A stretch of 64,000 nt of DNA from Epichloe hybrida (lineage: Eukaryota > Ascomycota > Sordariomycetes > Hypocreales > Clavicipitaceae). This document shows positions 43,328-53,862 of the stretch, in pieces (position 1 is the stretch's first letter; every line of letters begins with the position of its first letter). The DNA lies in NCBI GenBank assembly GCA_019022495.1, contig JAFEKR010000003.1, forward strand, positions 2,232,001-2,296,000, given 5' to 3'. The notes below the pieces were generated by a model, which was not told the origin of the DNA, searched no databases, and saw only the letters and a list, made by a program, of their open reading frames with translations. The position numbers were made by a program, and so were the translations under genes.

Positions 43328-45280
43328 ATGAAAAACGAGGAGCTCGACACTCTTGCCAGCAATATCTCTGGAGACTTCCGCACCATCGAGCCCCGGCTCC
43401 GCGATCTTGACAAGCACCTGACGCTGAGAACTTACCTGGATGGGTATACCCTTGGAGAACTTGAGAAGAAGATTTGGCAGACACTTCGTGGTAACAAAGT
43501 AGCCATTGGGTTTATCAGAAGAAATGGCCTCCCAAATCTGACGAGATGGTTTACATTCCTCGAGCAGATGCACCCTGAGCTTCAGGAGGAAGCTGGAAAG
43601 GGCAAGGTCGCCAACAAAGGTGGTGCCAACTACAACCTCGCTCTTCAAGATACCGAAAAGGGTGTTGTCACTCGATTTCTGCCCGAGCCTTCGTAAGTAC
43701 TGCAATTAAAGTCGCGTATGATGAGCTGGACGAAATATTAACCCCATCACAGAGGTTACCTGCACATTGGACACGCCAAGGCAGCTCTCCTCAGTGACTA
43801 CTTCGCTCATGTCGCCTACAAAGGTCAGATGCGGCTTCGACTGGACGATACCAATCCCGCGAAAGAAAGCGAGGAATTCCAAGACGCCATTGTAGAAGAT
43901 CTCGCTCTCATGGGCATCAAGCCAGATGCACTTACCTACACTTCGGACTACTTCGACTATCTTTACGACATGTGCAAAAAGCTCATCTCCATGGGCAAGG
44001 CTTATGCCGATGATACCGATCAGGAGACCATGCGTGCCCAGCGAATGGACGGAATTCCTTCTAAGCGCCGCGAACGATCTGTCGAGGAGACCTTGCGCAT
44101 CTTCGAGGAGATGAAGAATGGTTCTGACGAGGGACGCTCTCACTGCATCCGAGCCAAGATTTCCGCCGACGACACCAACAAGGCTATGAGAGACCCTGTT
44201 ATATACCGATGCAACATTGAGAACTCTCACCACCGGACTGGGCGGAAGTGGAACATGTACCCCATGTATGACTTTGCTTGTCCCGTAGTCGACAGCCACG
44301 AAGGCGTCACTCACGCGTTGCGTTCCACCGAGTACACGGATCGCAATCCCCAGTATCAGTGGTTCCTGGATACTCTTAGCCTTCGCCAGGTGCACATGTG
44401 GGACTTTTCTAGAATGAATTTCATCAGGACATTCCTGTCCAAGCGCAAACTTGCCAAGCTCGTGGATGCTGGCAAGGTATGGGGCTGGGACGACCCAAGA
44501 ATGCCCACCATTCGCGGTGTTCGACGTCGTGGCATGACTGTTGCAGCCCTGCGAGATTTCATCATTCGCCAGGGTCCCAGCCGAAACGTTGTCACCATGG
44601 ACTGGACCAGTTTCTGGGCCGCCAACAAAAAGGAGATTGATCCTGTTGTTTCCCGCCACACTGCCCTGTTGAGCGACAACCTCGTCAAGGTCAAGCTTAC
44701 TGGTGCCGAGGTCCCCTCGGGCGTTTTTATTGAGCAGCGTCCCAAGCACCCCAAGAACCCAGACGTCGGGCTTAAGGACGTAGTCTTCTCTCGTGAGCTT
44801 CTGATTGACCAGGAAGACGCCAAGAGTTTCAAGCTCGACGAGGAGATCACTCTCATGGGTTGGGGCAACGCCTTTGTCCGCGAGATTCCCTCCGAGGCCC
44901 CCATCAAGACCATGATCCTGGAGCTTAACCTGAAGGGTGACTTCAAGTCAACTGACAAGAAGATCACCTGGCTGTCTGCTGAGGGGTTCGAGCCTGTGCA
45001 GGCCGAGCTGTGGGACTTTGATTATCTCATCACCAAGGACAAACTAGACGAGGATGACGAGGTAGAGGATTTCCTAAACCCCAATACTTTCAGCCTTGTC
45101 GATGCTGTCTGTGATGATGGTGTTGGAAAGCTTAGGAAGGACGATATCATCCAGCTTGAGCGAAGAGGCTTCTACAGAGTGGACAAGGGCTTGGAGGACT
45201 GGGCGCCCGGAGAGGCTGGTCTCAAGGGTAAGAGGGTTGTGCTGTTCTACATCCCCACTGGCAAGACGGGCGGAAAATAA
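43328..45280 (+). CDS. GUS1: Cytosolic glutamyl-tRNA synthetase
   Basis: This enzyme charges tRNA-Glu in the cytosol. Exons are 43328-43692 and 43753-45280 (60-nt intron, GTAAGT...CACAG), giving 630 residues. The start context is AAAATGAAA. Residues 1-110 form the second half of a GST-like domain (HLTLRTYLDGYT; IWQTLRGNKVA; LTRWFTFLEQMHPEL); its first half is missing, as I expect for filamentous fungi, whereas yeast Gus1 is longer. The class I catalytic core follows, with FLPEPSGYLHIGHAKAAL (HIGH motif) and FLSKRKLAKLV (KMSKS equivalent), then GWDDPRMPTIRGVRRRG. The C-terminal beta-barrel anticodon-binding domains are of the eukaryotic/archaeal GlnRS-like type. The intron falls inside the codon for the Ser just before the HIGH loop. 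Confidence 0.95.
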
Positions 45281-46218
45281 AGGCGTGCAGATAGCAAAAA
45301 GAACAGCAGCTTCGTGCTTCGTGACGTGATTTCCCGAGCCGCAATCAAAATACGCACAGGCTGTGATTCCAGCACATGCTCGGTCGGTGATGTTCCACAA
45401 CATGACTGCTCTTGACTCGAAGTACATATGCACCCATGCCGCGTCACACCGAGAACTTGCTATTATGACTGGTGTTCTGGATGAGTTGTCCATGTCCTCT
45501 GGCTGGTGGGTATCAATGTAGCCGGCCACAAAGAAGAACACATGCCGAAAATGGGATGAAAAAAGTCGATAATATGTATGCAATGACGGAGGGCGGCTGC
45601 TAGCATTTTGCGCTCGGCAATTGCCGGTGTACATAAGCTACAAGCATGCTTTAGCGCATTTATCACGATGGCACCCACATTCTTGATGTTCAGGGGTTCC
45701 GGAGGGTGGAGGCAGCCCCGTGGAGGGGGGGTTAATGGGTCAATGCAGGGGAGGAAGGAGGGAGCTGATAATTACGAAAGCGCTGGGAGGTTGTCGGATT
45801 AGAAATCCCCCCACTTCCCTCTTCCCTCTTGCCCCCCCATGTCAAGGATCGTCAAGGATCGTCGACCGTACGGCAAGGAAGGACCCGTCAAGGACCTGCA
45901 CGTTGTGATGATGCAACCACCCGCGGACTCCGCACATATCACATACTCCGACTCATCCGCTTATCCGTCAACTCGTGCGCCTGGCTCGACTGGCTCGACT
46001 GGCTCGACTGGCTCGACTGGCTCGACTGGCTCGACTGGCTCGATATCTTTTCGTGCAGGCCCGACAGCCTCCGACGGCTCCGACTGTATTCGCCATTCCA
46101 GAATACGCAGAGTCTGTCCTTTTCCCTCTTTTGCCCTGCTCTCAATTCTTCCTGCTGACGTGAGCGGCAACAACTCCCCGTCCCCCTCAATTCGTACTGC
46201 CCGCCGCAGTATCCCAAG
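45281..46218. other. Intergenic and 5' leader of mevalonate kinase
   Basis: These 938 bp separate GluRS from mevalonate kinase. They contain GTCAAGGATC repeated in tandem (about 45842-45862), a perfect 9-bp tandem repeat (listed separately) and CT-rich leader sequence. No gene is supported, although the frame across the tandem repeat is open on both strands. Confidence 0.5.
45981..46043 (+). repeat. Perfect 9-bp minisatellite (CTGGCTCGA x7)
   Basis: Seven exact head-to-tail copies of CTGGCTCGA occur, 175 bp before the mevalonate kinase start codon. The lack of any mismatch points to recent or ongoing copy-number change. The unit length is a multiple of three and contains no stop in the frames I checked, but I do not think it is translated. 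Confidence 0.95.
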
Positions 46219-47750
46219 ATGCTCAGCGGTACGACAAATGACACCAACGGCGCAAGCGACGGCATGCCTCACATCAACGGCGATGGGCCCTTGGTTCACC
46301 ATATGAGATCCAACCGCAAGCAGTCCAGTCCGATGGCGCCGGCTTTCATGGTCTCTGCGCCGGGGAAGGTCATTGTGTTTGGCGAGCATTCCGTTGTTCA
46401 TGGAAAGGTACGCGCTGTCCTGGCCGTCGCTCAGACAGTTTGCTAACGATGACTGCCTTGGCTCATTTCACTTAGGCTGCCATTGCTGCCGCGATTTCGT
46501 TGCGATCATATCTTCACGTCATCACGCTTTCCAAGTCAAAACGAACCGTTACCCTGCGATTCCCCGACATTGACCTCATTCACACGTGGAACATTGATGA
46601 ATTACCGTGGGATGCTTTCCAGCAACCTTCCAAGAAAAAGTCGTACTACTCTCTCGTCACCGAACTCGACCCCGATCTTGTCGACGCTCTCGGGCCGCAT
46701 ATCGAAGCCGTGTCTCCTGACAGGACCGAAGACATCCGTCATATCCACAGAAACTCGGCGTACGCATTCCTCTACCTTTTCCTCTCTCTTGGCTCACCAG
46801 CTTTCCCGGGATGCTTATACACATTGCGATCAACAATTCCCATCGGCGCTGGCCTAGGAAGCAGTGCGTCAATTGCGGTATGTGTGTCTGCGGCTTTGCT
46901 CATCCAGCTGCGGGCGCTATCCGGGCCACATCCCGATCAGCCGCCGGAGGAGGCTCGACTTCAGATCGAACGCATAAATCGATGGGCTTTCGTCTACGAG
47001 ATGTGTATCCATGGCAATCCCTCCGGAGTTGACAACACAGTTGCTACGCAAGGCAAGGCTGTGGTTTTTCGAAGAACAGACCAGACTACGGTGCGCCCGC
47101 TGTGGCACTTTCCTGAGCTGCCACTGCTTCTGATCGACACAAGACAAGCCAAGTCTACGGCTCACGAGGTTGCCAAAGTCGGACGGCTCAAGAGCACGCA
47201 CCCAAAGCTGGTGGGATCAATTCTTGATGCCATGGACACGGTCGCGGGCTCAGCCGCCGAGCTCCTCACGGATGATGAGTTCGATGAAGAAGAGGAAGAA
47301 AGCTTAGGGAAGCTTGGCGAGTTGATGACGATCAACCACGGCCTGTTGGCGTCGCTCGGCGTATCACATCCGCGGCTGGAGAGGATACGAGAGTTGATAG
47401 ATCACGAGGGTGTGGGGTGGACGAAACTCACAGGCGCTGGCGGCGGCGGCTGCTCCATCACCCTGCTTCGGCCGAATGTCCCCCGTGAACAGATGACGAA
47501 GTTGGAGCATCAATTGCAGAAGGAAAACTACGGCAAATATGTGGTGACGCTCGGTGGCGATGGCGTTGGTGTACTCTGGCCAGCAGTGCTGAAGAACGGG
47601 ACAGATGAGGACGACGAGGGCGGCATGGAGATTGATCTGGAGATGTTCCTCAACGCTGAGGGAACCGACGGCGTGGAGGAGCTTGTGGGCGTCCATGGCC
47701 ATGGTGGCGAGCGCGAGGGATGGAAGTTCTGGCGCGTCGAGCGCCACTGA
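46219..47750 (+). CDS. ERG12: Mevalonate kinase
   Basis: Mevalonate kinase phosphorylates mevalonate with ATP, feeding isoprenoid and ergosterol synthesis in the cytosol or peroxisomes. Exons are 46219-46407 and 46476-47750 (68-nt intron, GTACGC, CTAAC, CTTAG), giving 487 residues. GHMP-kinase motifs: FMVSAPGKVIVFGEHSVVHG near residue 45; the ATP loop TIPIGAGLGSSASIAV near 195; HGNPSGVDNTVATQGKAV; and the C-terminal TKLTGAGGGGCSITLL. The N-terminal ~40 residues are a polar leader. The C-terminal ~50 residues are acidic and extend past the usual end. A second ATG (46333) would also keep the kinase domain whole. The intron lies immediately after the first catalytic motif. Confidence 0.95.
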
Positions 47751-48257
47751 GCCAAGCACCAAGTCGGTGTGGGAACTGGCCGAGTTGGGGAGTCAAGCAA
47801 GAGTGCAATGTCTGCTTTGTGTTTTTTCATTCCGACCATCATGTTCGACAATGCTGTGTGAGAGAGGAGGACATTCGAGTCCATAATGGTAACGAGGACA
47901 GACTCGAGCGCAAGATTTGACTGAAACATTTGCCTCACGGTGCATCTTCAGAATTTGTCTGGTGATGGGATCTGGAAGTCGTGTAGGATCCCGCGTGTTA
48001 CGGGATAGGAATGAAGAATGAAAAGGAACCTTCAAGATACAATATACTCGACTGCAAAATGATGTGTGTAATGGCTTGAGTACGTACTACGTGCGCTGTT
48101 TGGCCACACTGCCACACTGCCTACCTACCACAGTGAGTGAATGTCCCTCAAGCCGACCAAGCCGACCCACCCTTGGACATGCAAACATGCAAACATCAAC
48201 ACATCAACACATCAACACAATCCCAAGCACATCTCGTTCACGGATGCTCCTTTCAAA
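47751..48257. other. Intergenic region
   Basis: These 507 bp hold the 3' end of mevalonate kinase and the leader of the small gene at 48258. The leader has a CAACACAT tandem repeat (about 48194-48222) and a short ATGCAAAC repeat. I see no gene. Confidence 0.5.
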
Positions 48258-48652
48258 ATGGTACGTGACATTCCCTCCCCACAATCTACTTTCACCAGTG
48301 TCCCCCGCGTCCCCAAAGCTAAGAAGCACAGAACAAGGACTCATGCTTGACGCAAATCCACATGCATCGCGCCTCGGACGCGGATCTCTTCGAAGACTTC
48401 TGCAAGGACAAACTCCCGTCGGATGACATCTACGTGGCGCCGCAGCACCAGCCGATCAACCCCGAGGACGAAGACGACGTGGTTCCCGACCAGCATGCTG
48501 CGTTTGGGATCCAGCGCGCGACGCAGAAGGTAAGGGAGCCGGCTTGGAAGGATCTCGGGCTGGGCGAGCTGATGAGGAGAGGGCCGGGGGAGGGGCAGAG
48601 CGTGGTAGGCAAGGGCGGGGCCGTGGTGAAGATGGGGGGGATGCCCAGGTGA
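48258..48652 (+). CDS. Small acidic protein, unknown function; start codon alone in exon 1 (proposed)
   Basis: The open frame 48347-48652 encodes a plausible protein with SDADLFEDFCKDKLPSDDIY and NPEDEDDVVPDQHAAFG, but has no upstream ATG with a good context. I propose that the ATG at 48258 is followed directly by a 71-nt intron (48261-48331, donor GTACGT, CTAAG near the acceptor CACAG). This gives MNKDSCLTQIHMHRASDADL... and 107 residues, ending KMGGMPR. Read unspliced, the ATG gives a 30-residue basic peptide instead. A second possible donor, GTAAGG, follows ATQK near 48529, so the C-terminus could differ. The protein is acidic, with no membrane segment. I do not recognise a family. It is convergent with Trs31. 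Confidence 0.5.
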
Positions 48653-48995
48653 TGCCGTGGTGATGCCATGGTTGGTGTTGGTGTCACCCGTTGGATGTTT
48701 TTTTGCATCTTTCCAAGAAGAGGAGCAAGAGAGGAGGTTATTGGACATGAGAGCACTGGGGTCCAATTTGGCATCGTGAGAAGACGAAAACCGCAACGTG
48801 TTATTTCGTGCGTGTGAAAAATTGGTCATTGCCTAAGTTAAATAAATAAAAAAACTCCACATGCTTTGTATTCCTAAATCATGTTCCCAGCCAGCCGCAT
48901 GTCATGATGAACACCGTAACCCCCCCCTCCCAAAAAGCGCTCATTTCTTGTAGACATCGATTTTTTTGATTTTTTTTCAGATTCGTGACCCCTCT
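48653..48995. other. Convergent 3' region
   Basis: These 343 bp separate the small acidic gene and TRS31. An AAATAAATAAAAAAA stretch at 48840-48854 could be a polyadenylation region. No gene is seen. Confidence 0.5.
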
Positions 48996-49749
48996 TCATG
49001 TCTTCCCCAGAAAGGTTTCCCGCTCAACAACCTCGGGTCTGAACTTGACCAGGAACACAGTCTTCCCAGGCCACATGTCGCCGTCCCCGACCGTATGCGC
49101 CGTCACCTTGGCCGGGAAGTCTGCGCCGTCGCACACGCCCTCGACGACGCCGGCCGCAAACGCCGCGCAGTTCAGCTGGCTCATCTCCCGGGGCACGCTG
49201 ATGTACTGGTTCACGAGGGGCTCGTTGTCGATGACCATGTACTCGTCTGGCGTGTCGGGGTTGTTGCTCTTCTCCAGCCGGTCGGCCTGTCGGCCGAAGA
49301 GATGCTGCCAGACGTTTTGCTTGATGAAGTGCAGGAGGGATATGATGGTGAGGGGGCGGAGCTGCGTGCGCGGCGGTTCGCGGTAGAGGAGGAGGTCGAG
49401 AAGTTTGAGGCCGATGGGGTGGCCTTGCGAGTTGAGGCTGGGAAGAAAAAAAAAAAAGGGCAAGTTCTTTAGAGCTTTTGGTTCACTTTACTTTTTTTTT
49501 TTCCAGGGAAAATAGGGATGGGAGGGGAAAGTTTTGAGGTGATGCGCACCGCTGTTCTAGCTCTTGAATCCCCTTTACTCTCCTCTGCGCGTACGTGACC
49601 ATTTCGCCAAACAGGTAGGCGAAGCTAGCTTGGCTGAGCTCGGCTGTCTTGGTCCTGTTCAACGGGCGGTGATAGATTGTCTTGCCATTGCTGGGCACTC
49701 GCAGCCCTGGCTCTTTGGACCCTTGGGTCGTGGGTTGTAGGTTGGACAT
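48996..49749 (-). CDS. TRS31: TRAPP complex subunit Trs31 (TRAPPC5)
   Basis: Trs31 is a Bet3-family core subunit of TRAPP, the guanine nucleotide exchange complex for Ypt1/Rab1 in ER-Golgi traffic. Exons are 49749-49550 and 49437-48996 (112-nt intron, donor GTGCGC, pyrimidine-rich tract, acceptor CCCAG), giving 213 residues. The join gives ELEQRLNSQGHPIGLKLLDL. Family motifs are LSQASFAYLFGEMVTYAQ near residue 38 and FIKQNVWQHLFGRQADRLEK. Further motifs are DEYMVIDNEPLVNQYISVP, LNCAAFAAGVVEGVCDGADF and AHTVG near the C-terminus. Length and layout are normal for the family. The intron contains two T/A homopolymer runs (near 49445 and 49491), which could disturb sequencing but lie outside codons. 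Confidence 0.94.
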
Positions 49750-50056
49750 GGCAACTCCGATTCTTATGTGCGTTGTGGGCTAGAGGAGGTGTGTGGTTGG
49801 GAAGTCTTGGAGATGAAGTCCGGATGGGCAATTTGGGAGGTGGGGCGAAGGGGCAAGATGTTCGCAGAATCTCAAATCCCACACTCTTGTCATGTTTCGT
49901 ACATATTTGAACAACAAAATTTCAAACAGATATCGTCCATGACTGCCCGAATCTAAACAGTCTAGTATCATCGCTATGTACTCGCCATTTGTAGGAGCAA
50001 AAAAAAAAAAAAAGAAGACACCTGCAGATGCAACAGCGCCTCGACGGAAAATACAT
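49750..50056. other. Short intergenic region
   Basis: These 307 bp hold the TRS31 promoter and the 3' end of the BCS1-like gene. There is a run of A (49999-50013). No gene is seen. Confidence 0.5.
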
Positions 50057-52291
50057 CTACTGAACCGTCACCACCTTGGAATGCGACTCCTTTTGCTTCT
50101 TCAGCCCCTCCACCCAGCTTTCCAGATCATCCAGCGCCTTGCGTGGATCCTTCTTGCGTTTCAGTAAGAAGCCCTGGATTTCAGCAGGCGAAAACACGCC
50201 CTCCGGTATTCGCCTTCCGAATTCCTCCGATATACTCTTGACTTCGTCCATGGTCACGTCGAGCAACTCTCCGTACGGGGTCGTGATCTTGCTTGGCCCG
50301 TCTCTCTTGTCCTCCCTGAAAACCTTGGCGGAGTCTGAGCCGTCACCTGGCACCGGCTTGGGAGGAGACACTTCTTCGTACATTCGATAGAACAGCTCGC
50401 CCGCCTGGTGACTTGACGCATTCCTGAAAGCAACTTGGACATCGATACGCCCGGGGCGAATGAGGGCCTCATCAAGCGATTCCGGCTTGTTTGTCGTCAT
50501 GATCAAGATGCGGCCCTCATGGGATGCGACGCCATCAATGGCATTCAGAAGACCCGAGAGTGATATGTTCTCGACGGCAAGAACCTTCTTCTTGGACCCC
50601 CCTTTTCTCCTTTTCAGCGTATTCTTCTTGCTTTTCATTTTCTTGCGGTTCTTTTTAGCTGGAAGATCCTCCTCGCTGCTCTCACTGCCGTCGTCGTCAT
50701 CATCATCATCATCATCATCATCGTCGTCGTCGTCTCCGGCACTCTCGTCGGATGGGGCAGCCTTTTCGGTCTTTTTCTCGCGTTTCTTCTTGCTTGCAGT
50801 CTTGTCTCCGTTAGACTTTGTCTCAATTTCTTCCTTTACGGGGGCACTGACGCCATTGGGCTGTGCCTTGTTCTCCTCCTTCTCGCTCTGCTTCTCATCT
50901 GGCTTAGCGTCGCCACTGTCATCATCATCATCCCCGTCACGCCGTAAGCCAGCAGTGTCAATGTCTTCTAGAAGCACTATGCATCTTCGCGGAAGTCTGG
51001 TAAACAAGACGGCTAGGTCTTCCTCGGTCACGTTGATATCTTGCAGACTGATGACGTATATGTCAACTCCAAAAACACCGGCGCATGAGAAGGAGAAGCT
51101 CGTTTTCCCGGTCCCGGGCGGCCCATGGAGGAGATAGCCTCGACGAAGTGGAATCCCTCGCGATGCGTACCACTTGGGAGTAGCGGGATGGAGGTACTCG
51201 TTCATGTCTGCCAATACGGCATGTTTCTCCTCATGATCCAGGACTACGGTCTGCATTGGTCTGACAGGGCGCCGGGCCACTTGCTGCCACATGTTATGAT
51301 CGCGCCGAAGCTCCTTAGGCTTCGGCCGATATATAGCAGTCTTTTGGTGAGTATCGTGGTAGTAAAAATCTTTGGCGTCAGCCAACAGCTTCTTGATAGG
51401 CTCTGATGGAAAGGTTCCGTGTTAGCATGAGGCGGGTCGTTCGGATAGATGGATGGGCAAGGTGAACTTGTTGCAAGTCAGCAGCACGTGCCTATCGACC
51501 GCCCGAAACAGGATATCTTGATTTCTTCAAGATCCTTCATGGCTGCCCACCCAGATGATCCCATGAAAGATTCCTTTTTCCGATATACGCGGAAGTAGGT
51601 CCCCTTGTACCAGAAATGGGTCGCACCCATTGCAGGAACATACCTGGGGCTCTGAGGATGTCATTGTCAGCGAACCAGTGCCGCACAAGGCAATTTCCCA
51701 GCCAGAAACAAAGATCACACGAACCGATCTGGCTGCCTGGTTGGAGAAGTTGAGATATTTGCGGTCACTGTCGCCATCGCCGCCGTCAGTGAAGAAAAGG
51801 GCGCTCTCGAGGTCCTCCTCCTCCTCCCAGGCACTCTTCCACACAGTTTGGGCCGCAAGGTACTGGCTGTTGCGAATGCTAGGCTGCTGAGAAAGCCACT
51901 TCATGACGTGGCTGTAGATGTGATCGTGCTCGGAGACAAAAATGGCGCACATGAAATGACGATCAATCAAGTCCAATATGTGGGCGTAGATCTGGGAACC
52001 GATTTTGGACAACGCCCAGAAGAAGCCAAGTAAAGTCAGTAGAACGGACGGGTCCAAACCCAAGTGAGACCCCAGCATGCGATAGACAAAGAAGAAGACC
52101 TGCATCAAGGGAGAAGCCTGTCCGGCCGTGGCCAGGAAGCTGTCCATGACACCGGCCGGAAAGGATGCCGCCGGCCCGCGGGCGTCTGTGGGGCCGGTGC
52201 CGTTTCCAGTGGAGGCATTGAAGCCGGACTGCTGGAAGATGGACGGGAGTTGGAAACTCATGCCGCCGAGAGCACGCAGGAATCCCACCAT
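50057..52291 (-). CDS. BCS1-like AAA ATPase with a long acidic/basic insert
   Basis: BCS1 is the inner-membrane AAA protein that translocates the Rieske protein during complex III assembly; fungi also carry several BCS1-like paralogues. Exons are 52291-51725, 51651-51492 and 51402-50057, giving 690 residues. Intron 1 is 73 nt (GTTCGT, GCTGAC, CTCAG). Intron 2 is 89 nt with a GC donor (ATAG|GCACGT), branch GCTAAC and acceptor ATCAG; it restores CFGRSIEPIKKLLADA. There is a hydrophobic segment near residues 78-95, then the BCS1 N-domain (HFWYKGTYFRVYRKKE). The AAA core has Walker A GPPGTGKTS (about 336) and Walker B CIVLLEDID (about 384). A ~120-residue Asp run plus Lys/Arg-rich insert (about 396-516) precedes LSGLLNAIDG and MTTNKPESLDEALIRPGRID. 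The insert and length suggest a paralogue, not the canonical Rieske chaperone. Confidence 0.88.
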
Positions 52292-53862
52292 GCTGATTGT
52301 GAGATGGGGAGAGAGAGAGAGGCGGTTCTCGGTCTGCTGGGAGAGCTGAATTATTTAAGACGAAAAGCTGTTTGGGTTGTGGCGGGGAAGGTCGCGGGAA
52401 CCTGGGAGTGGGCGTCCCGTCTAGCACCGTGCAGTTGTCAACAGGTGCCAGCACTGCCCGCACTGCCCGCACTGGCAATGTTGTTAGATGAAAAAACTTC
52501 CATGTGAGCACTTGCACTTCCATGCTGCAAATTCTTCAACCCACCCACGCAGCCATTCGAGAACCAACAAAAGGCCGTACACGCAAGTCGTGACATCTAG
52601 CCATCTAGCAACGCAACGCGACGCGACGCAACGCAACGCAACGCATTAGTTTGCTTTTAGCGCAGTGGTTGGTACCTGTTCGTCTCCGGCTAATGCATGA
52701 TTGAGCAACAGAGATTGGCAGGACACACTAGCGTGAATATCTCTAGACATTTGAATTGTACAAAGGTCACATGGACCAGCGCACGCTGCAGCTCAGCTTC
52801 TTTTCAAACCAGCGCGGTAGCCTCGCCTCAGCTTGCCGCATGGACCAGAGCGAGAGGGAGACGGCAATACGGAGGAGCATAGGCCTATCTATTCACGATT
52901 GAAGACGCCAAGGCAGACAGGAATGTTCGAGTAAACCAGCCTCAACAGTGAAGCTAGTTTCCGTCATGCCGTGAGACGAGAAGATCATTCTTTTGGGCAC
53001 GTAAAGCTTTTGTCTTGCAGGTCCTCCTCCGCCGTAACACGAAGTACGGAGCACAAATTTGCGGCATGCAATCAGCAACAGGACGGACATTCCTTGTTCA
53101 GATGAATCAGATCGGGTCAGCCACTTGGTCCAACCACCGCTGACCAGCAGCGGTCCCGCCTGCAATGAAACCTGTCCGTCACGACCAACCGGCGCCTTGC
53201 ATCCATCTATTGGGCACCTGATTTTTTACCGAGGCGCATTGTTAAGTATGTAGCGTAAAGTGTACCTGGTTACAAGCTGCCCACTGCCTAACCTGGCCAG
53301 GAAACCCAAAGGAATGGTTCCAAGTGCCCTGCTGCTGTGTTGCCGCCGCGTATGTATGACTCAACGCTTGGCAAGGCATCCTCTCCAGATGAAAGAGGAT
53401 CAGGTAACACTTGTTTGCAAGGGTCAGGCAGACTCCAAGGCTGTGGCTCCCTCGCGTTGGTGGTTGGGGGTGAAAAGTGTATAAAAAGTGTCATCTTCAT
53501 CATTGGCGGACCAACATGCTGGCTGCATGGGGTGGCATGACGAGAAGCGGTCTTGGTCATGTTGGGGGGGGGAGCCATGATTGCCTGAGGTTTGTAGAAG
53601 CGGTCCAGGTTTTGGGCCGTGAACAATCGCACGCCGAAACGATGTTGACGGAAGCGGACGGTTTTGGTGCAGACAGATTACCGAACTCTAGAGCAAAGGT
53701 TGAATCATGGCAGATGTTGCTACGGGGATATACTCTATTAATGGCCATGTAGGCTGTGCGCAGGCGATTCTAACGCAGTGATTATATACGATGCAAGAAG
53801 ATCAAAGGACCGGGGAGCCGATGAATGCAAAAAGAAGCAGGGAGCGACCAACGGAAGGGAAT
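52292..53862. other. Intergenic region with short ACGCA repeats
   Basis: No gene is supported in these 1.6 kb. A pentamer tract of ACGCA/ACGCG units occurs at about 52611-52645 and CACTGCCCG repeats near 52453-52473. The rest is ordinary mixed sequence with short motif-free frames on both strands. It is upstream of the BCS1-like gene and downstream of the Sec14-like gene. Confidence 0.5.

Noticed and set aside
43706..44749. 347-codon open frame antisense to GluRS
   Set aside because: The sense strand carries the full synthetase core; the antisense frame is a codon-bias shadow.
45839..46306. Open frame encoding repeated Gly-Ser-Thr across the 9-bp minisatellite
   Set aside because: The repeat unit is a multiple of three, so any frame stays open; the flanks do not look coding and it overlaps the mevalonate kinase start in another frame.
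48341..48829. 162-codon minus-strand frame opposite the small acidic gene
   Set aside because: The plus strand gives the more protein-like acidic sequence with splice signals; the minus frame is His/Pro/Leu-rich shadow.
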